Assembly (NCBI RefSeq): GCF_037975245.1
Contig: NC_092568.1
Location: 5,372,001 to 5,436,000, forward strand
Origin: Apostichopus japonicus
Taxonomy: Eukaryota > Echinodermata > Holothuroidea > Aspidochirotida > Stichopodidae
Direction of reading: 5' to 3'
DNA length: 64,000 bases
The notes beneath the pieces are model-generated. The model was given only the letters and a program-made list of their open reading frames with translations. It did no database searches and was not told the origin of the DNA. Below are positions 21,501 to 32,569 of the stretch, piece after piece. Every line of letters starts with the position of its first letter. Position 1 is the stretch's first letter. The position numbers and the translations under genes are program-made.

Positions 21501-24500
21501 TGTCTCCACCCTACTGCTGCACCAAATACCGTAGTTGATCCTGAGGAGAAGGATGTGACCAGGGATTGGGGTCAATGCTGTTGCAGTAACTAAAATTTAA
21601 TATCTCTAGTGCAATGGTAGTGGTGGAGACAGGTAAATGAAGGTTGGTTTATCCATTCCCAAACCGTTAAGTTGTTTTAGTTTAAAATTATTGGTAGATT
21701 ACTGCACACGTAATTACTGAAGCTTATCGATTCCCAACCAGAAACTTTTTCCTTTTTCCAAAGTTTCCATTTAAATTATTGGTTGATTAGACACTGTTGT
21801 ATAATGTGAATATTCATGAAATGGTCATTTTGGGGCAAATCATTTGTCTTCATTCAGAAAGACTTGAAAAACATGTACAAATCCTGCAAATTAAATTCCA
21901 AGTAGTTAAAGCAAGATGAGCGTAATGATCTTTGTGCAGGCTGCTTCAGTGTGTGAGATGCTAACACTATGTAATACCATAGCTTGTTCTGCTATCGCTC
22001 TAATTACAGTGTACCGTTAATAGTGTACAGCATCACCACATACCTGCATATATAACCAATTAATCAACCAGGTGAATGCAGTGCATCACAACCCTGGAAA
22101 TGTATCTTACTGTCACTTAATACTTAAGTAGGATACTCGAGTGGTACTCGAACATAGAATACTAGAACAGCTACAAATAAAGAATGGATTGTTGAAATAT
22201 TTGAAGTTCACTAACCAATGCAAAACCAACTTAAACAGAACAGATGCCTTTCATCTGGTTGTTCGGTAAAAAAAACAGATGCCTTTCATCTGGATGTCCG
22301 GTAAAACAAACAGATGGCTTTCATCTAGTTTTCCAGTAAAAAAAACAGATGCCTTTCATCTGATTGTCCGGTAAAACAAACGGATGCCTTTCATCTGGTT
22401 GTCCTGTAGAACAAACAGATGCCTTTAATCTGGTTGTCCAGTATAACAAACAGATGCCTTTCATCTGGTTGTCCTGTAATACAAACAGATGCTTTTCATC
22501 TGGTTGTCCAGACTTCCACAGTCACACATTAATATGTTTGTGTAAGACACCATTATCATTAGGAGATATTAATAGTCCTTTTTTCAGGCAAACTTTAGGA
22601 GGGGTAGGGGGAGTATTTCAACCTACCACCCCACTCTCACCCCCAAGCACAGTACCTCTGTGGGTCATCATTAGAACTACTGATTTACATTAAACCTTTT
22701 GGATAAATGAATCAGCCACCATAACCTCCGACCTCTAATGCCAAGCAATGTATTTTCTCCGACAACCAATGGTGCTCTCCATCCTTGCCCCAAATCAACA
22801 GAGGACGCATGTCATGTCAGTCCCATCTAATTAACAAGCTGCAGTCTCCGATCGTTAGCGTATCGAATGGATTACATTAATAATCATTGAAAGAGTGTTT
22901 CATGTCAAACGAATAGTTTGAAGGACCTCAATTTAAAGTTTCTTAAATCACTATTATCCCTCAGGGAAACTGCACATATTGAAGCTATAACTAGTCTGTC
23001 AGCCAGCGTGTCTATCTGCGAGTTCATCCGATGTGTCATGCTAGTCATGCCTTCATGTTATTCTGAATAGATCAGCGGGTAGGAATCAATGTGACAGTGA
23101 CCTAGGTAGAAATGCTGGAGAGATCCATGTTACATTTAACATGCCGTGTAAGGATTACTGGTAGTGTCAACCTCTTTCTTCTACTATTTCATTCTCTTCT
23201 CTGCAGTTCATCCATGGATGGTTAATTCTAGCCTCCCTGATGTTGCTGTTTGTGTTCTCATTAATATATTTGCAGTAAGTATCAGTAATTAATTTGATCA
23301 GTTTTCTACATGTAATAGATTCAAAAGGAGTCGATCGTTTGCTGTTAACAGATGAAAATACTACCGTCTCCAGGTTGCGAACAAATAAGATACCGGCTCT
23401 CGGTCAAAACGTGTCGGGAACTTCCCATACTGACGTATGAGAGTCCAATCACATGTTATTTCATAGAGTGGATTTTGAGAGAAAACATTCTCATTTGATA
23501 TTCAAACCTGAAATGTATAGTCTGTTTCAATTCCAGCTGCAAAAACAACACACAAAGCAAATTCCAATTTAACATAAATTAACTTGTCTGCATTTTATAT
23601 TGATTAATTACTTATTAATATCCGGTTAATTATGAAAAGTCTAATCCAGTGTTATTTCAAGGAGTGGATTTTCAGTGAAAACATTCAGTTTGATGATCAA
23701 CCTGATATTTTTTTTTATCCGTTTCGATTCCAGTTGCTAAACAAACGAATAGTTAATAATAGCTTGTTAGCCTGCTTATTTGGTTTAATTAATTATCTGA
23801 CAGATTAAAGTCCAAACGAAATTGATTTATTGATACTAATCTAGTTTATCCGAGAGGATATCAAGGAGGGTGACTGCATCAGTCGTCATAGATGGTAAAT
23901 CTGAGGGTTGATATAGCAGATTTGTGCTGATCAATCTGGTCAAGCTTCATAAGATATGTTGCTGTTAAACATAGTGTACATACTAAAATATGCACAGGCT
24001 GATATTACAGTCCCTATGGAATCTGTTTGTGTATCACGTTTATATCATGATCATAGATGCATTATATAGAGTGATCTCATCTTAAAAATTAATTTTGTCT
24101 GGAGAATAACAAGTAAATTGTTGACTATTATCTGATGGATGCTTTCTGCTGGTAGACAGACTCATACATCATTGGCTCTGTTTATCCATAACTTTAGACC
24201 GGAGGAGTGTGGCAGTAATACAGCGTTTATACCCTGTGATCTGAATTGAGCAAGTAGCGGATACGATGAAAGAAGAATGTTAGTCTGTCTGTCTGTCACT
24301 CTGTCACAATAAGACGAGGAAATAAGGCTCACAATAGTGATGGTCAACACTGTTAAACTTCTCTAACTAATAAGAAAATTATTGGATGAGAGCTTTTTCT
24401 GGTCTCTTTAGGGAAGCTAATCTAAAGCTTTTTTAATAAAACTTTCTTTTTTCCTGACAAGCTTTCATGGTGTAAACTACCCTTGGTTAGCAAACCCTTT

Positions 24501-26642
24501 TGTTTTAAGCCCTTTTCTTTTTCTACCCACTTCCACAGAGAGCTACTGGTTGCCTTTAACGTTCCAATGGACTACTTCACAGTATCCTTTGTGATGTGGA
24601 ACTTCGGTGTCGGAGGAATGGTAGCGATCCATTGGAAAGGTTCCCTTAAGGTCCAGCAGGCCTATCTGATCATTATTTCAGCTATGGCAGCTCTTATATT
24701 CATAAAGTACCTTCCTGAATGGACCTTGTGGATGATACTAGGCGCCATAGCCTTGTATGGTTAGTACAATGTTTGTCTATGTTGCATTCCAAGATTCCTC
24801 TCAATGCATTCCAATGGTCAAAGGTCACAATGGTAGCATTCAATGTTTAATCCTTAGCCAAAGAGGGACTCTGTGAATTTCAATTTTTTTTCATCCAATT
24901 TGATCATAGAGGTAACCTCCAGATACAACTAGTTTCAGATATTTCAGAAGGGAAATCCCCCATAAAAATTGCTTTTACCAGTTTCGGTTGAAATGACTAA
25001 AATGCTCTGTTGAGTAGAACAAATTTATTGACTTAATTGTAGCAATGTTGATAAAGGGTGGTTTTATAATTGGTTTTAATCCCTGTCTATTTTTTATAAT
25101 TTTATTATCATCGTTGCAGATTTATTTGCTGTACTTACACCTCACGGACCGTTGAAGATATTAGTGGAGCTTGCCCAAGATAGAAACGAGACTCTCTTTC
25201 CAGCTCTCATATACTCCTGTAAGTGGTCACTCTTCCATTCTTCACAAAGCAACTTTGAATGATTTATTTCTCTTTAAACATTGAAGAACGACGGGGTATA
25301 TGCAGCTCCACGGGTGCAAAGCTTCCATTTCCCTCAGCGTGTTTAAATGTACGGCTGTTCTGTTGTGATTTGCATATTCCTCTGTAGATTTTGTGGGGCA
25401 AACATTCTTTCAGGATACAAAAAACTGTGCACCACAGTATCTGCTGCGCTCTTTAGAAACAGTTTTTGATTTTTTTCCTGTCTCGTCTGCAGCTACCATG
25501 ATTTGGATAGTCTCCATGGCCGATGTGGACCCTCAACCAAAGAATAGTCCTGCAACCGAGGAGGGTAGCTCTCAAGAGCCTCTACAGGATACAAACCAAA
25601 CTGGTAAGAACTACTTTAGTATATTCAAGAAAATTTGTATAAAAGTCTGAGAGCCTTACAGAAGAACCTGCTAGGATAAGAGATGTCAGGCTCTCTAACT
25701 TACATATATATATTTGTAAGATAATGCAAGGCTTTTTTCCAGTTGAGAGATAAATAGCTCTTTTGTGTTTGTTGTTGTTGTTTTTTAGCTCCTTGAAATA
25801 TCAAGAGATTTGTTTGTAATTGAAAGGAACTGATTTTACTTGTGTTTGCCAATAAGGATAAAATTGATCTGGAAAGTAAAGTATTTATGAGATTGTGCCA
25901 ATCAAAAGTTATAATTTGTCCTGAGATAGAGTCGCATTACGTCGTTTGTATGAATAACTTTCTTGTAGTTTTAGCACTTACTGAAGATATTTGTTGAATT
26001 CTAGCTTGACTGAGTACTTTTGGTTCTTTACCAACTGTTATTGGATAGATGGCAACGTCATAAAACCTAGGCTTCCAGCAGCTTCCTCTATTGTAAAATG
26101 TCACTGCTTTTTCTTTGATACTGAAATTGTTCTTTGGATGAACCTTCCAACATTTTTAAATACATATTTTGAAGTATTGCAAAAATATGAAGTTTCTTTC
26201 AGAATTCTATTTTTAAGTTTTGAAACTGATAAATTTTTTATCTTCTGTTACAATTTTTTTTTTTTACATTTTTCAACTTTGTTTTAATAGGAGCAGATGA
26301 AGATGCTGAGCTTGAGAATGGCGGTTTTGACAGTAACTTTGTACAGAGACAGACTGACTATGCAGAGCGGTCTCAAAGCATGAATTCAGAAGATGCAAGA
26401 GCAGCAGCCAGAGCTCTTAGGCAGGGAGAAGGAGGAGGGGGAGGGCGGGCAGCCCCATCCACCCGACCAACACCTCCAACAGATGATGAGGATGACGAAG
26501 AACGTATGTGTGAATTAATAATATATATGCACAGGAATGGAGAGTATAGGAAGATGAATATAGATATATCTATATATGGTAATGGAGAGTATAGTGAGAT
26601 GAATAAAGATATCTATATATGGGAATGGAGGGTATAGGGAGA

Positions 26643-26673
<31 letters not shown>

Positions 26674-28240
26674 CTATATACAGGAGTAGAGAGATGAATA
26701 AATATCCATATACAGGAGTGGAGAGTAGAGGGAGATGAATATAGATATATATCTACTGTATATACAGGAGTAGAGAGTATAGGGAGATGAATATATATGT
26801 ATATATATATATATATATACAGGAATGGAGAGTATAGGGAGATGAATATAGATATATCTATATATGGGGATGAATGCTGGAGGGAGCTGAATAATTTATA
26901 TCCATATAGGGGAAAGGAGGCTATTGGGATATTGAAAGATATATCCATATACAGGGATGTAGGCTGGAGGGAGCTGATATATATATTTATATATATATAT
27001 ATATATATATATGTATTTGTCGATATATGATGTTTGTTTCACAGATGGTGGTTGATGGTGATGTTACATTTAAGAAGACCATCATAGCTGCTCTGTTATT
27101 ACTACAAATTGGGAGTATTATTTTGTTGTTTATATTCCTCTAAATCTGTTATTTTTACAAATTTCTGTTCTCTCTCATGTTTTCCTTTTAGGTGGTGTAA
27201 AGCTTGGTCTGGGTGATTTTATATTTTATAGTGTCTTGGTTGGCAAGGCCTCCCTCTATGGTGATTGGACAACAACTTTGGCATGTTTTGTTGCCATACT
27301 TGTAGTAAGTGGATTTAAATCTTAACTTCTGTTGAATGTGGTAGAAAGTTTATTGGTAATCTGTTCTGCCTCCAGTAGTAGAAATAAGAAACTTTTGGTA
27401 CTTTAGGCAGAAAATGATATAATCAAGCATAAATGAAAGTAAGTGCCCTGCAAACATTTTAGGGCAGTGCCTTAATGCGATGTATAACTAGCTAATTAAG
27501 AGACCTCAAATGTTGGTATAAACACACAGATCTCTTAGTTAGATTGAGAGATATCCAAAAATTATATTTCTTTGTTAGATTGTTTCAAGGTTTCTCTCCA
27601 ACACCCTCTAATGGAAAATTCTGTGCATTTATCTAATTTTACTTGTAATCCATGAAAAACAAAATACATTGATTCTGCTAAGCCCTCAAATCATTCCTTA
27701 ATGTATCCAGTAATAACATACATGTACGACATATTCTTTTTGGAAATTTAAACAAACAAAAATGCAACTTAAAAATAGCAACACGGAATCATTGACTTTG
27801 AATTTATGGTCCTTGATTTAATCGTACAGAAATAACACTGTGTCACTTACCTGTCTCCCCACAACAATTGTACTCTAGCTGAACCATGTCTATTGTTTAC
27901 TGGTCACAGTAATAGCACAGACCTGCTACAGTGACCAGGCACAACCAGTCATTGGTCAACCTCCACTTTCTATCACCGAAAGTGTCTAGTGGGAAAGTTT
28001 GATCAGGTTACAGATAGCTTTCATGGGCTGTCAAGATCAAGTACCATCTGCGGTGACTTACGGCCTTTTTTCTTCTCTTCGCAGGGTCTGTGTCTGACGT
28101 TAATCCTCTTGGCAATCTTCAAGAAAGCGTTACCAGCTCTGCCTATCTCAATAGCGTTCGGTCTGACCTTTTATTTCACAACCTCTTACATTGTCTTTCC
28201 TTTCACCGATATTTGCGCTCAGGAGCAGGTATTTATTTGA
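12410..28240 (+). CDS. PSEN: Presenilin, catalytic subunit of gamma-secretase (10 coding exons)
   Basis: Nine-pass aspartyl protease of ER/Golgi/plasma membrane. With nicastrin, APH-1 and PEN-2 it cleaves Notch and other type I membrane stubs. Coding exons: 12410-12556, 19942-20183, 21314-21455, 23207-23274, 24539-24759, 25120-25218, 25493-25603, 26291-26503, 27192-27304, 28085-28240. The product is 503 residues (human PSEN1 is 467). Landmarks are [14 protein letters not shown] (TM1), [20 protein letters not shown], catalytic Asp274 in ALYDLFAVL (TM6), catalytic Asp423 in [10 protein letters not shown] (TM7), PAL at 469-471, and the C-terminus ending VFI. Asp274 is split by an intron. The large hydrophilic loop (exons at 25493 and 26291) is acidic with a poly-Gly stretch. 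The acidic, unstructured N-terminus is typical. All active-site elements are intact, so a working protease is expected. Confidence 0.96.
12557..18449. other. Presenilin intron 1, no other gene seen
   Basis: About 5.9 kb before the alternative first exon. It holds poly(G/C) runs near 13060, 14325, 15300 and 15510 and a short TA/CA tract near 14990-15020. The reading frames here (for example 15654-15941 and 17127-17369) lack splice context and recognisable domains. Confidence 0.6.
18450..18560 (+). CDS. Presenilin candidate alternative first exon (isoform B)
   Basis: ATG at 18450 opens 37 codons ([20 protein letters not shown]...) to donor CATCGTCAG|GTAGGT, phase 0. This joins in frame to the exon at 19942 and would give a 491-residue presenilin. 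Upstream in-frame stops and the lack of a compatible acceptor argue for a first exon, not an internal one. A TATATAA lies near 18284. Like the 12410 exon it is acidic and hydrophilic. Which of the two is used cannot be decided from sequence. Confidence 0.55.
18585..18832. repeat. Two-copy tandem duplication, 122-bp spacing
   Basis: The segment beginning AACTCCAGGGAAACAGAGTA and ending near GTAGGTAAATG occurs twice (from 18585 and from 18707) with about 90% identity, directly 3' of the alternative presenilin first exon. Confidence 0.85.
19942..20183 (+). CDS. Presenilin exon 2 (TM1)
   Basis: Acceptor TTTCTCAG at 19934-19941; donor ACTT|GTAAGT. Encodes a Gln/Glu-rich stretch, then [19 protein letters not shown], the conserved first transmembrane segment. 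Confidence 0.93.
21314..21455 (+). CDS. Presenilin exon 3 (TM2)
   Basis: Acceptor CCTGTTTTCAG; donor ATAAG|GTAGTG. Encodes [10 protein letters not shown] (IYTPFTEDT in PSEN1) and TM2 ending [11 protein letters not shown]. Confidence 0.95.
22236..22512. repeat. 35-bp minisatellite, 8 units, hairpin/E-box in each
   Basis: Eight head-to-tail 35-bp units start with CAGATG at 22241, 22276, 22311, 22346, 22381 (CGGATG), 22416, 22451 and 22486. Each contains CAGATG-CCTTT-CATCTG, a 6-bp inverted repeat around a 5-nt loop, followed by GGTTGTCC and an A-rich spacer. It lies in the presenilin intron 21456-23206. CATCTG/CAGATG is an E-box core. Confidence 0.97.
23207..23274 (+). CDS. Presenilin exon 4 (TM3)
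   Basis: Acceptor TTCTCTGCAG; donor TTGCA|GTAAGT. Encodes [20 protein letters not shown], equivalent to [20 protein letters not shown]. Confidence 0.94.
23448..23835. repeat. Diverged tandem duplication (about 195 bp x 2)
   Basis: A block reading GTCCAATCACATGTTATTTC... GTGGATTTTGAGAG... AACCTGA recurs from about 23639 (GTCTAATCCAGTGTTATTTC... GTGGATTTTCAGTG... CAACCTGA). It is intronic. Confidence 0.7.
24539..24759 (+). CDS. Presenilin exon 5 (TM4-TM6)
   Basis: Acceptor CTTCCACAG; donor TATG|GTTAGT. Encodes [49 protein letters not shown]. The last base begins the catalytic Asp274 codon. Confidence 0.95.
24815..24827 (+). promoter_or_regulatory. DR1-like nuclear-receptor site (intronic)
   Basis: TGGTCAAAGGTCA is a direct repeat of AGGTCA-type half-sites with 1-bp spacing (one mismatch), 55 bp after exon 5. 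Function is untested. Confidence 0.3.
25120..25218 (+). CDS. Presenilin exon 6 (catalytic Asp274)
   Basis: Acceptor ATCGTTGCAG; donor TCCT|GTAAGT. Completes the YD catalytic motif, then [19 protein letters not shown] and [12 protein letters not shown]. Confidence 0.95.
25493..25603 (+). CDS. Presenilin exon 7 (autocleavage region)
   Basis: Acceptor CTCGTCTGCAG; donor ACTG|GTAAGA. Encodes [13 protein letters not shown], the short hydrophobic stretch where presenilins cut themselves, then an acidic Ser-rich loop. Confidence 0.93.
25640..25702 (+). mobile_element. Degenerate copy of the Penelope-like hammerhead-type motif
   Basis: GAAGAACCTGCTAGGATAAG followed by AGATGTCAGGC resembles the better copy at 30737-30766 and is flanked by a 7-bp stem GAGAGCC / GGCTCTC. 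The CTGANGA core is not conserved, so it is at most a decayed relic in presenilin intron 7. Confidence 0.4.
26291..26503 (+). CDS. Presenilin exon 8 (hydrophilic loop)
   Basis: Acceptor TTTTAATAG; donor AAC|GTATGT. Encodes the large cytosolic loop, rich in Asp/Glu, Arg and Gly ([18 protein letters not shown]), which is variable in all presenilins. Confidence 0.9.
26525..27012. repeat. 45-56 bp minisatellite fused with TA tracts
   Basis: About eight units of GGAGAGTATAGGGAGATGAA plus a TATA-rich segment of variable length, interrupted by longer (TA)n runs near 26650, 26800 and 26990. It begins 20 bp after the exon 8 donor. Confidence 0.9.
27192..27304 (+). CDS. Presenilin exon 9 (catalytic Asp423)
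   Basis: Acceptor TTCCTTTTAG; donor TGTA|GTAAGT. Encodes [20 protein letters not shown] with the GxGD catalytic aspartate. Confidence 0.96.
28085..28240 (+). CDS. Presenilin exon 10 (PAL motif, C-terminus)
   Basis: Acceptor TCTTCGCAG; stop TGA at 28238-28240. Encodes [16 protein letters not shown] (PAL motif at residues 469-471) and TM9, ending QEQVFI. An internal CAG|GTATTT is not used, since the encoded end matches the family length. Confidence 0.96.
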   Translation, partial: GLCLTLILLAIFKKALPALPISIAFGLTFYFTTSYIVFPFTDICAQEQVFI

Positions 28241-30660
28241 TGGCAGTCTAAGCTACCAAACAGGACATAACCGCTAATCTGGAATCAGCTGTATGCAACA
28301 GAAAAAAAGTATTAATAGTGATATTAATTATTGCTATAATAGCGCAGAATCCAATAAAAGTTGATCAAAGTTTTACAGTTGAAGACGAAAGAAAGAATGA
28401 AAAAGAAAACATCTAATAACAATGTGTAAGTAAATGGATGAGTTTTAAGATGATTTTTAAACTAATCAAGTGAGTCTAGAGATTTAATATCTACTGGAAG
28501 TTAGGTTCCTAATGTATGTGTAGCATATCAAGAAAGGATAAGGGGAACAAGGGGCTAGGGTTAAATACCCTTCCCCCTTGCCCACAAGATTTATAGCTTA
28601 CTGGTGATTTGAGGCTGCTGTGACACAAAGTCTTTTCCACATTTGAAATAGATTCCTAGTAAGGACGATAATTACATCAGATTACCATAAACACTCATTT
28701 GAATACGTTTCCTGAAGCTCAGACACTGTGTCTTCAAATTCATGTGAATTGTGTGTTCTGATTCTAATGCTCCAGTTTGAGTCGGGTATATTAAATGCAT
28801 TTGTAGCCAGACAAAAACACAGTGACCAGGCATAGATATAATTTTAGGTTTGTGAAAATTACATGTGACACTTTCCCATGAAGGTAGGACCCAGTTAACT
28901 CTAAGATCGTGGGGACAACTTGAAAAGGCGGAATGCGCACACAAAAATTAATATATTAAGGCAAAGTGGTGTGTTTACTGTGCACATGGATCTTGTATTG
29001 AAAACAATGGGGTCAATTAAACTTAAAGAAAAATGTTAAATTATATAAATGGGTAACTTACAGATCTTCTTAGAGTTCTTACATCATATCAGGACTCCAC
29101 TCGATGTATTGGGAAGAAAAATGCTTAAAAGTCCCAACGAAAAAAGAAAAAAAATGGCGGCACGGTTCGACCAAATACAATTGAAAATGAAATCTCCTTG
29201 GGATACTTCCGAGGTAGTTCACACAGTAGGGGACATCTCTGGGGTAGGTTGGCTCTCTGGATGGCTTGCCACTCGGAGAAAATAACGTCTTAGGGTGTCT
29301 TGGTGTCTAGGACGGGCTGTTCATCTCAGGGGGTGGGTCATCGCAGGGCTTCACTTCTATATGTGATGGCTTGGCTTCTACCGCTAGTCTTACACATGAT
29401 CAGATTCTATTACGTATCAACCGCCTCTTCCCTCCCACCCCCCCTCTCCCCATTGCCTTACTGTCCCACTCATATTGCTTCTCTGCAAGATGGAAGCACT
29501 GACTTTGCCATTGTAAACCTCAAAAAAGGGTAACCTGAAAAAGATGTTCAGACTACACAAAATCAGAAGCAAAAATAAAAATTGATCAAAGGTTATTTTA
29601 CTCGGTACCACTAAACACTTTTGTTTTCTTTCACTTTGATACCTTTTGACCTCTAAAATATTTACAACTTTATCTGAAATCTTTCTGTCAAACAGTTTGA
29701 AACTAATATTTTGCCAGCCATTTTCTCTCTTTTAGCCATATTGGACAATCCTCAAGCCATTGCAATGTTACATTGGTCTAAAGTTAGATGTGTTCATTCA
29801 TGAGTAGAAAATGATTGCACACTACATTAGACAACTAAATATAAATCACAAATATAAATGAACCTAGCTTTATTTCAGCGGTACAACTGATTGTCTAGCA
29901 TAGCTCTGACAGACCTTTTCAATTCAGCCCTACTTAAAGGGGTAGCATTGGTTATAAATCTTGGTCAGTTATTCTTGCAGGATCTTAGTTGCAGTTGGTC
30001 CAGATTTATAAAGCTTGCCACATTTTTGTGCTGTCCTTAGTCAAGAATGTTTCTTTTCAGATTAATGATTTACTTTAAAGCTTAAAAATAGATATTTCCT
30101 TTCATGAATCTATTAATTTACCTTTGTTTGAGTTAACAAAAATCAGGCCAGTTGCCAAATAATATTATTTTATGATTTTTTTTGAAATTTAGTTAGTATG
30201 AAAAACTTATCATAGAATAAATTACTTTTCTCATTAACACCTGTTAAGATGTAGCATTGCTCACTGTTTTGGGTTGTGTATTTTTTAGTTTAGAATTAGG
30301 TCTTTGCAGACTAAGGTTGTTAAGTTAGGTCATTTACTTCTTTATACCATTTTCTTAAATTTATTTTTAATGCTTAATGTGTTTTTGATATCTATTTTTG
30401 TAATAAAGATAAGAATGTTTAGCTTAATTGACTGTATCTATTATGAGACATAAAAAGAAATTATTCTAAGTTTAAGTCATAACCTTTTTGTTTCTGTTGA
30501 AACAAAAGAGGTTTATTGACCGTTCCTTCCGATTAGTGAATGACAATAGTATGGCATTAAAAAATAAAAGTTAAAATTTTCAATGGTACAGACTATTTAA
30601 AGAACTAAAATAAAACAAACCTGTTAGCAAACTGCTTATCCACTAACGAGCCTATGTAGG
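28241..30660 (+). other. Presenilin 3' UTR and flank
   Basis: No exon seen. AATAAA at 30402-30407 is a plausible poly(A) signal about 2.2 kb after the stop; another is at 32132-32137. A pyrimidine-rich stretch occurs at 29428-29466. The reading frame 29049-29285 has no recognisable domain. Confidence 0.45.
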
Positions 30661-30662
30661 AG

Positions 30663-30790
30663 AATGTGCAAAAGTAATTTGGCCTGCCATTTCGATCCTA
30701 GCAGGATCTTCTTCACAGGATTCAATCATTCAGTCTCTGAAGAAGATCCTGCTAGGATCGAAACGTCAGGCCAACTTATTTTTACACATT
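30663..30790. mobile_element. Foldback of two Penelope-like ends with hammerhead-ribozyme-like core
   Basis: The arms 30663-30718 and 30737-30790 are inverse complements (about 85% identical over about 54 bp) around an 18-nt spacer. The right arm contains, in order, CTGAAGA (CUGANGA core), the self-complementary GATCCT-GCT-AGGATC (stem II), GAAA, and GTC (an NUH-type cleavage triplet), at 30737-30766. Known hammerhead ribozymes of Penelope-like elements have this order with a very short stem III. The left arm keeps the stem II and GAAA parts but breaks CUGANGA. The element class is inferred from the motif. Confidence 0.6.
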
Positions 30791-31258
30791 ATAAAGAACT
30801 ATCAGTGCAGGTTGCAATTTCATACCACCTTTCATCAAAGGTCATTGATTCATCCGGCTTCAAATTGGCTTGTAAGCTTAGCATCCAGACAACAAGACAT
30901 CTCATGGAAGCAACATTGAAAGCACTAACAAATCATGGGTGTATCTCCAACCTCTGTTTACTCAAAATGCAGATTTGCCATGCACACCTCTCAAGAACGA
31001 ATGGTGTTGAATTTGTCATCAGATGCTCTGCTTTTCATATGTCGGCTAGAGGAACATTCTTTGTAAAGAGTTAGTAGAATTACCAAAAACAATGGATCAA
31101 CATTAACAGTTAAGCCTGTTCCTAAAGAAGCTGACATTATCATCAACTTTGCCTGGAGGTAGTCAAGGGCAGTCACATAGTTCAATATGAAGGTGAAGAA
31201 ACAGACCTATTTTTGGATTTGTTGTTTGAGTAATAGCACAAAATGTCTGCCCTAAGTC

Positions 31259-31826
31259 AGGATTGGTTCAGGTGTTTGAAATGTCTATTTTGTATGAAAG
31301 AGCACAAAAAGACAAAAAGAACAGTGAAGAACTACCATGATAGCATGCTCTGTTAAGGAGATATGACACTTTGAAGATATCAAAATTTCTTTGAAAACGA
31401 CTGGTGTAGAAAGACTTACTGTGAGGGTGTGACGTCACATCCTCACTTCCTTAACATTTGTGAATATATTTCTTTAAAAATTATTTACATTTTTAACACA
31501 TTTGAAAATAATATAATCAAAAATTCTCACATGTTTAATCTCAAATACTTACTTTGACAAATATGAGATCTCCTGACATATCTTTTGGTTGAAAGTCATG
31601 AAATCTCACAAAATATTTAGAGAGAAAAACAAAGACTTTGCAGCAATATGAGGATGTGACATCACAGCTAGTCAGATTTCAGCAGTTTCTACACAATCTG
31701 ATAAAACTTTACACTTGAATATCTCTTTAACCGAAAAAGATATTTGAACAGTTTTTTCACCATTGTGTTTCTTTTATTGTCCTCTTTCATATAACATAAA
31801 CATGTATGACAACTGAACCAATCCTT
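31259..31826. mobile_element. MITE with about 110-bp terminal inverted repeats
   Basis: The left end AGGATTGGTTCAG and right end CTGAACCAATCCT are exact inverse complements, and similarity continues inward for about 110 bp (ATGAAAGAG / CTCTTTCAT, GAGATAT / ATATCTC). The interior has GTGACGTCACATCCTCAC near 31429 and a related GAGGATGTGACATCAC near 31651. The target duplication is unresolved (CTAA versus TTAA next to the ends). Confidence 0.75.
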
Positions 31827-32569
31827 TAACTGTTTAGTGACCTGTTGATCGTACTACAGTGATATACTATAGTGGATTAATGAATCAGTCGACCGATATC
31901 CTTGGGATAATTTTAGACGAGCAGTCATCTGTATGGTCAAAACGTCACTATATCAGGAAAGTCGTTTTTTCTTCTTTTTTTTTGTTTCTTTTCTTTAGTT
32001 GAATGTGACTGGGTTAATGTACCATTCAAAATGTCCACGTGCAAGTTTAATTATGGCATTATTATGTTCTTTGTACAAACTTTTATGTACATAAATCTTC
32101 ATGTCACAATTTTGTTAAAACCCGTTTTCAAAATAAAAATTTGAAGAAATGGAAAAAGAGACGTTTTTGTACCTCATTGTTCTCGAAACGAGAAATGGAA
32201 TCCTTTTGTTTTGTTGTAGCCAGTTTTCATCCGGAGTGAGAAAAAAATGTCATATTGTAAAATGTATCTTCAACATTTGCTTCGCCCACCACACACCCTA
32301 GATATCAATATGTCAACTGTTTTGTTGAAGACTATTGCCCCCCCCACCCCCCCAAAAAAATAAAAACAGAACTATTTTGATAACGTCATTGCCGTCGAGA
32401 TCTTATCCATGTTAATGCAGTAACTAGATAGTTACAGAGAAATCGTGCGGTTATAATAATATAATGAATAATGTTTAGCTTTCTTCCTTTTTTTTTGGTT
32501 TTGATGATAATCATAACCTTGGCATTCATGATGGCGTATGCGTGTGTGTGAGTGCGTTTTGTGACATCC

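Noticed and set aside
22236..22512. Regular 35-bp repeats with inner palindromes, CRISPR-like at first sight
   Set aside because: Units are directly abutting with no unique spacers, and the locus is a eukaryotic intron; it is a minisatellite.
30664..31074. 136-codon open frame downstream of presenilin
   Set aside because: It runs through the foldback element and has no splice context or recognisable domain.
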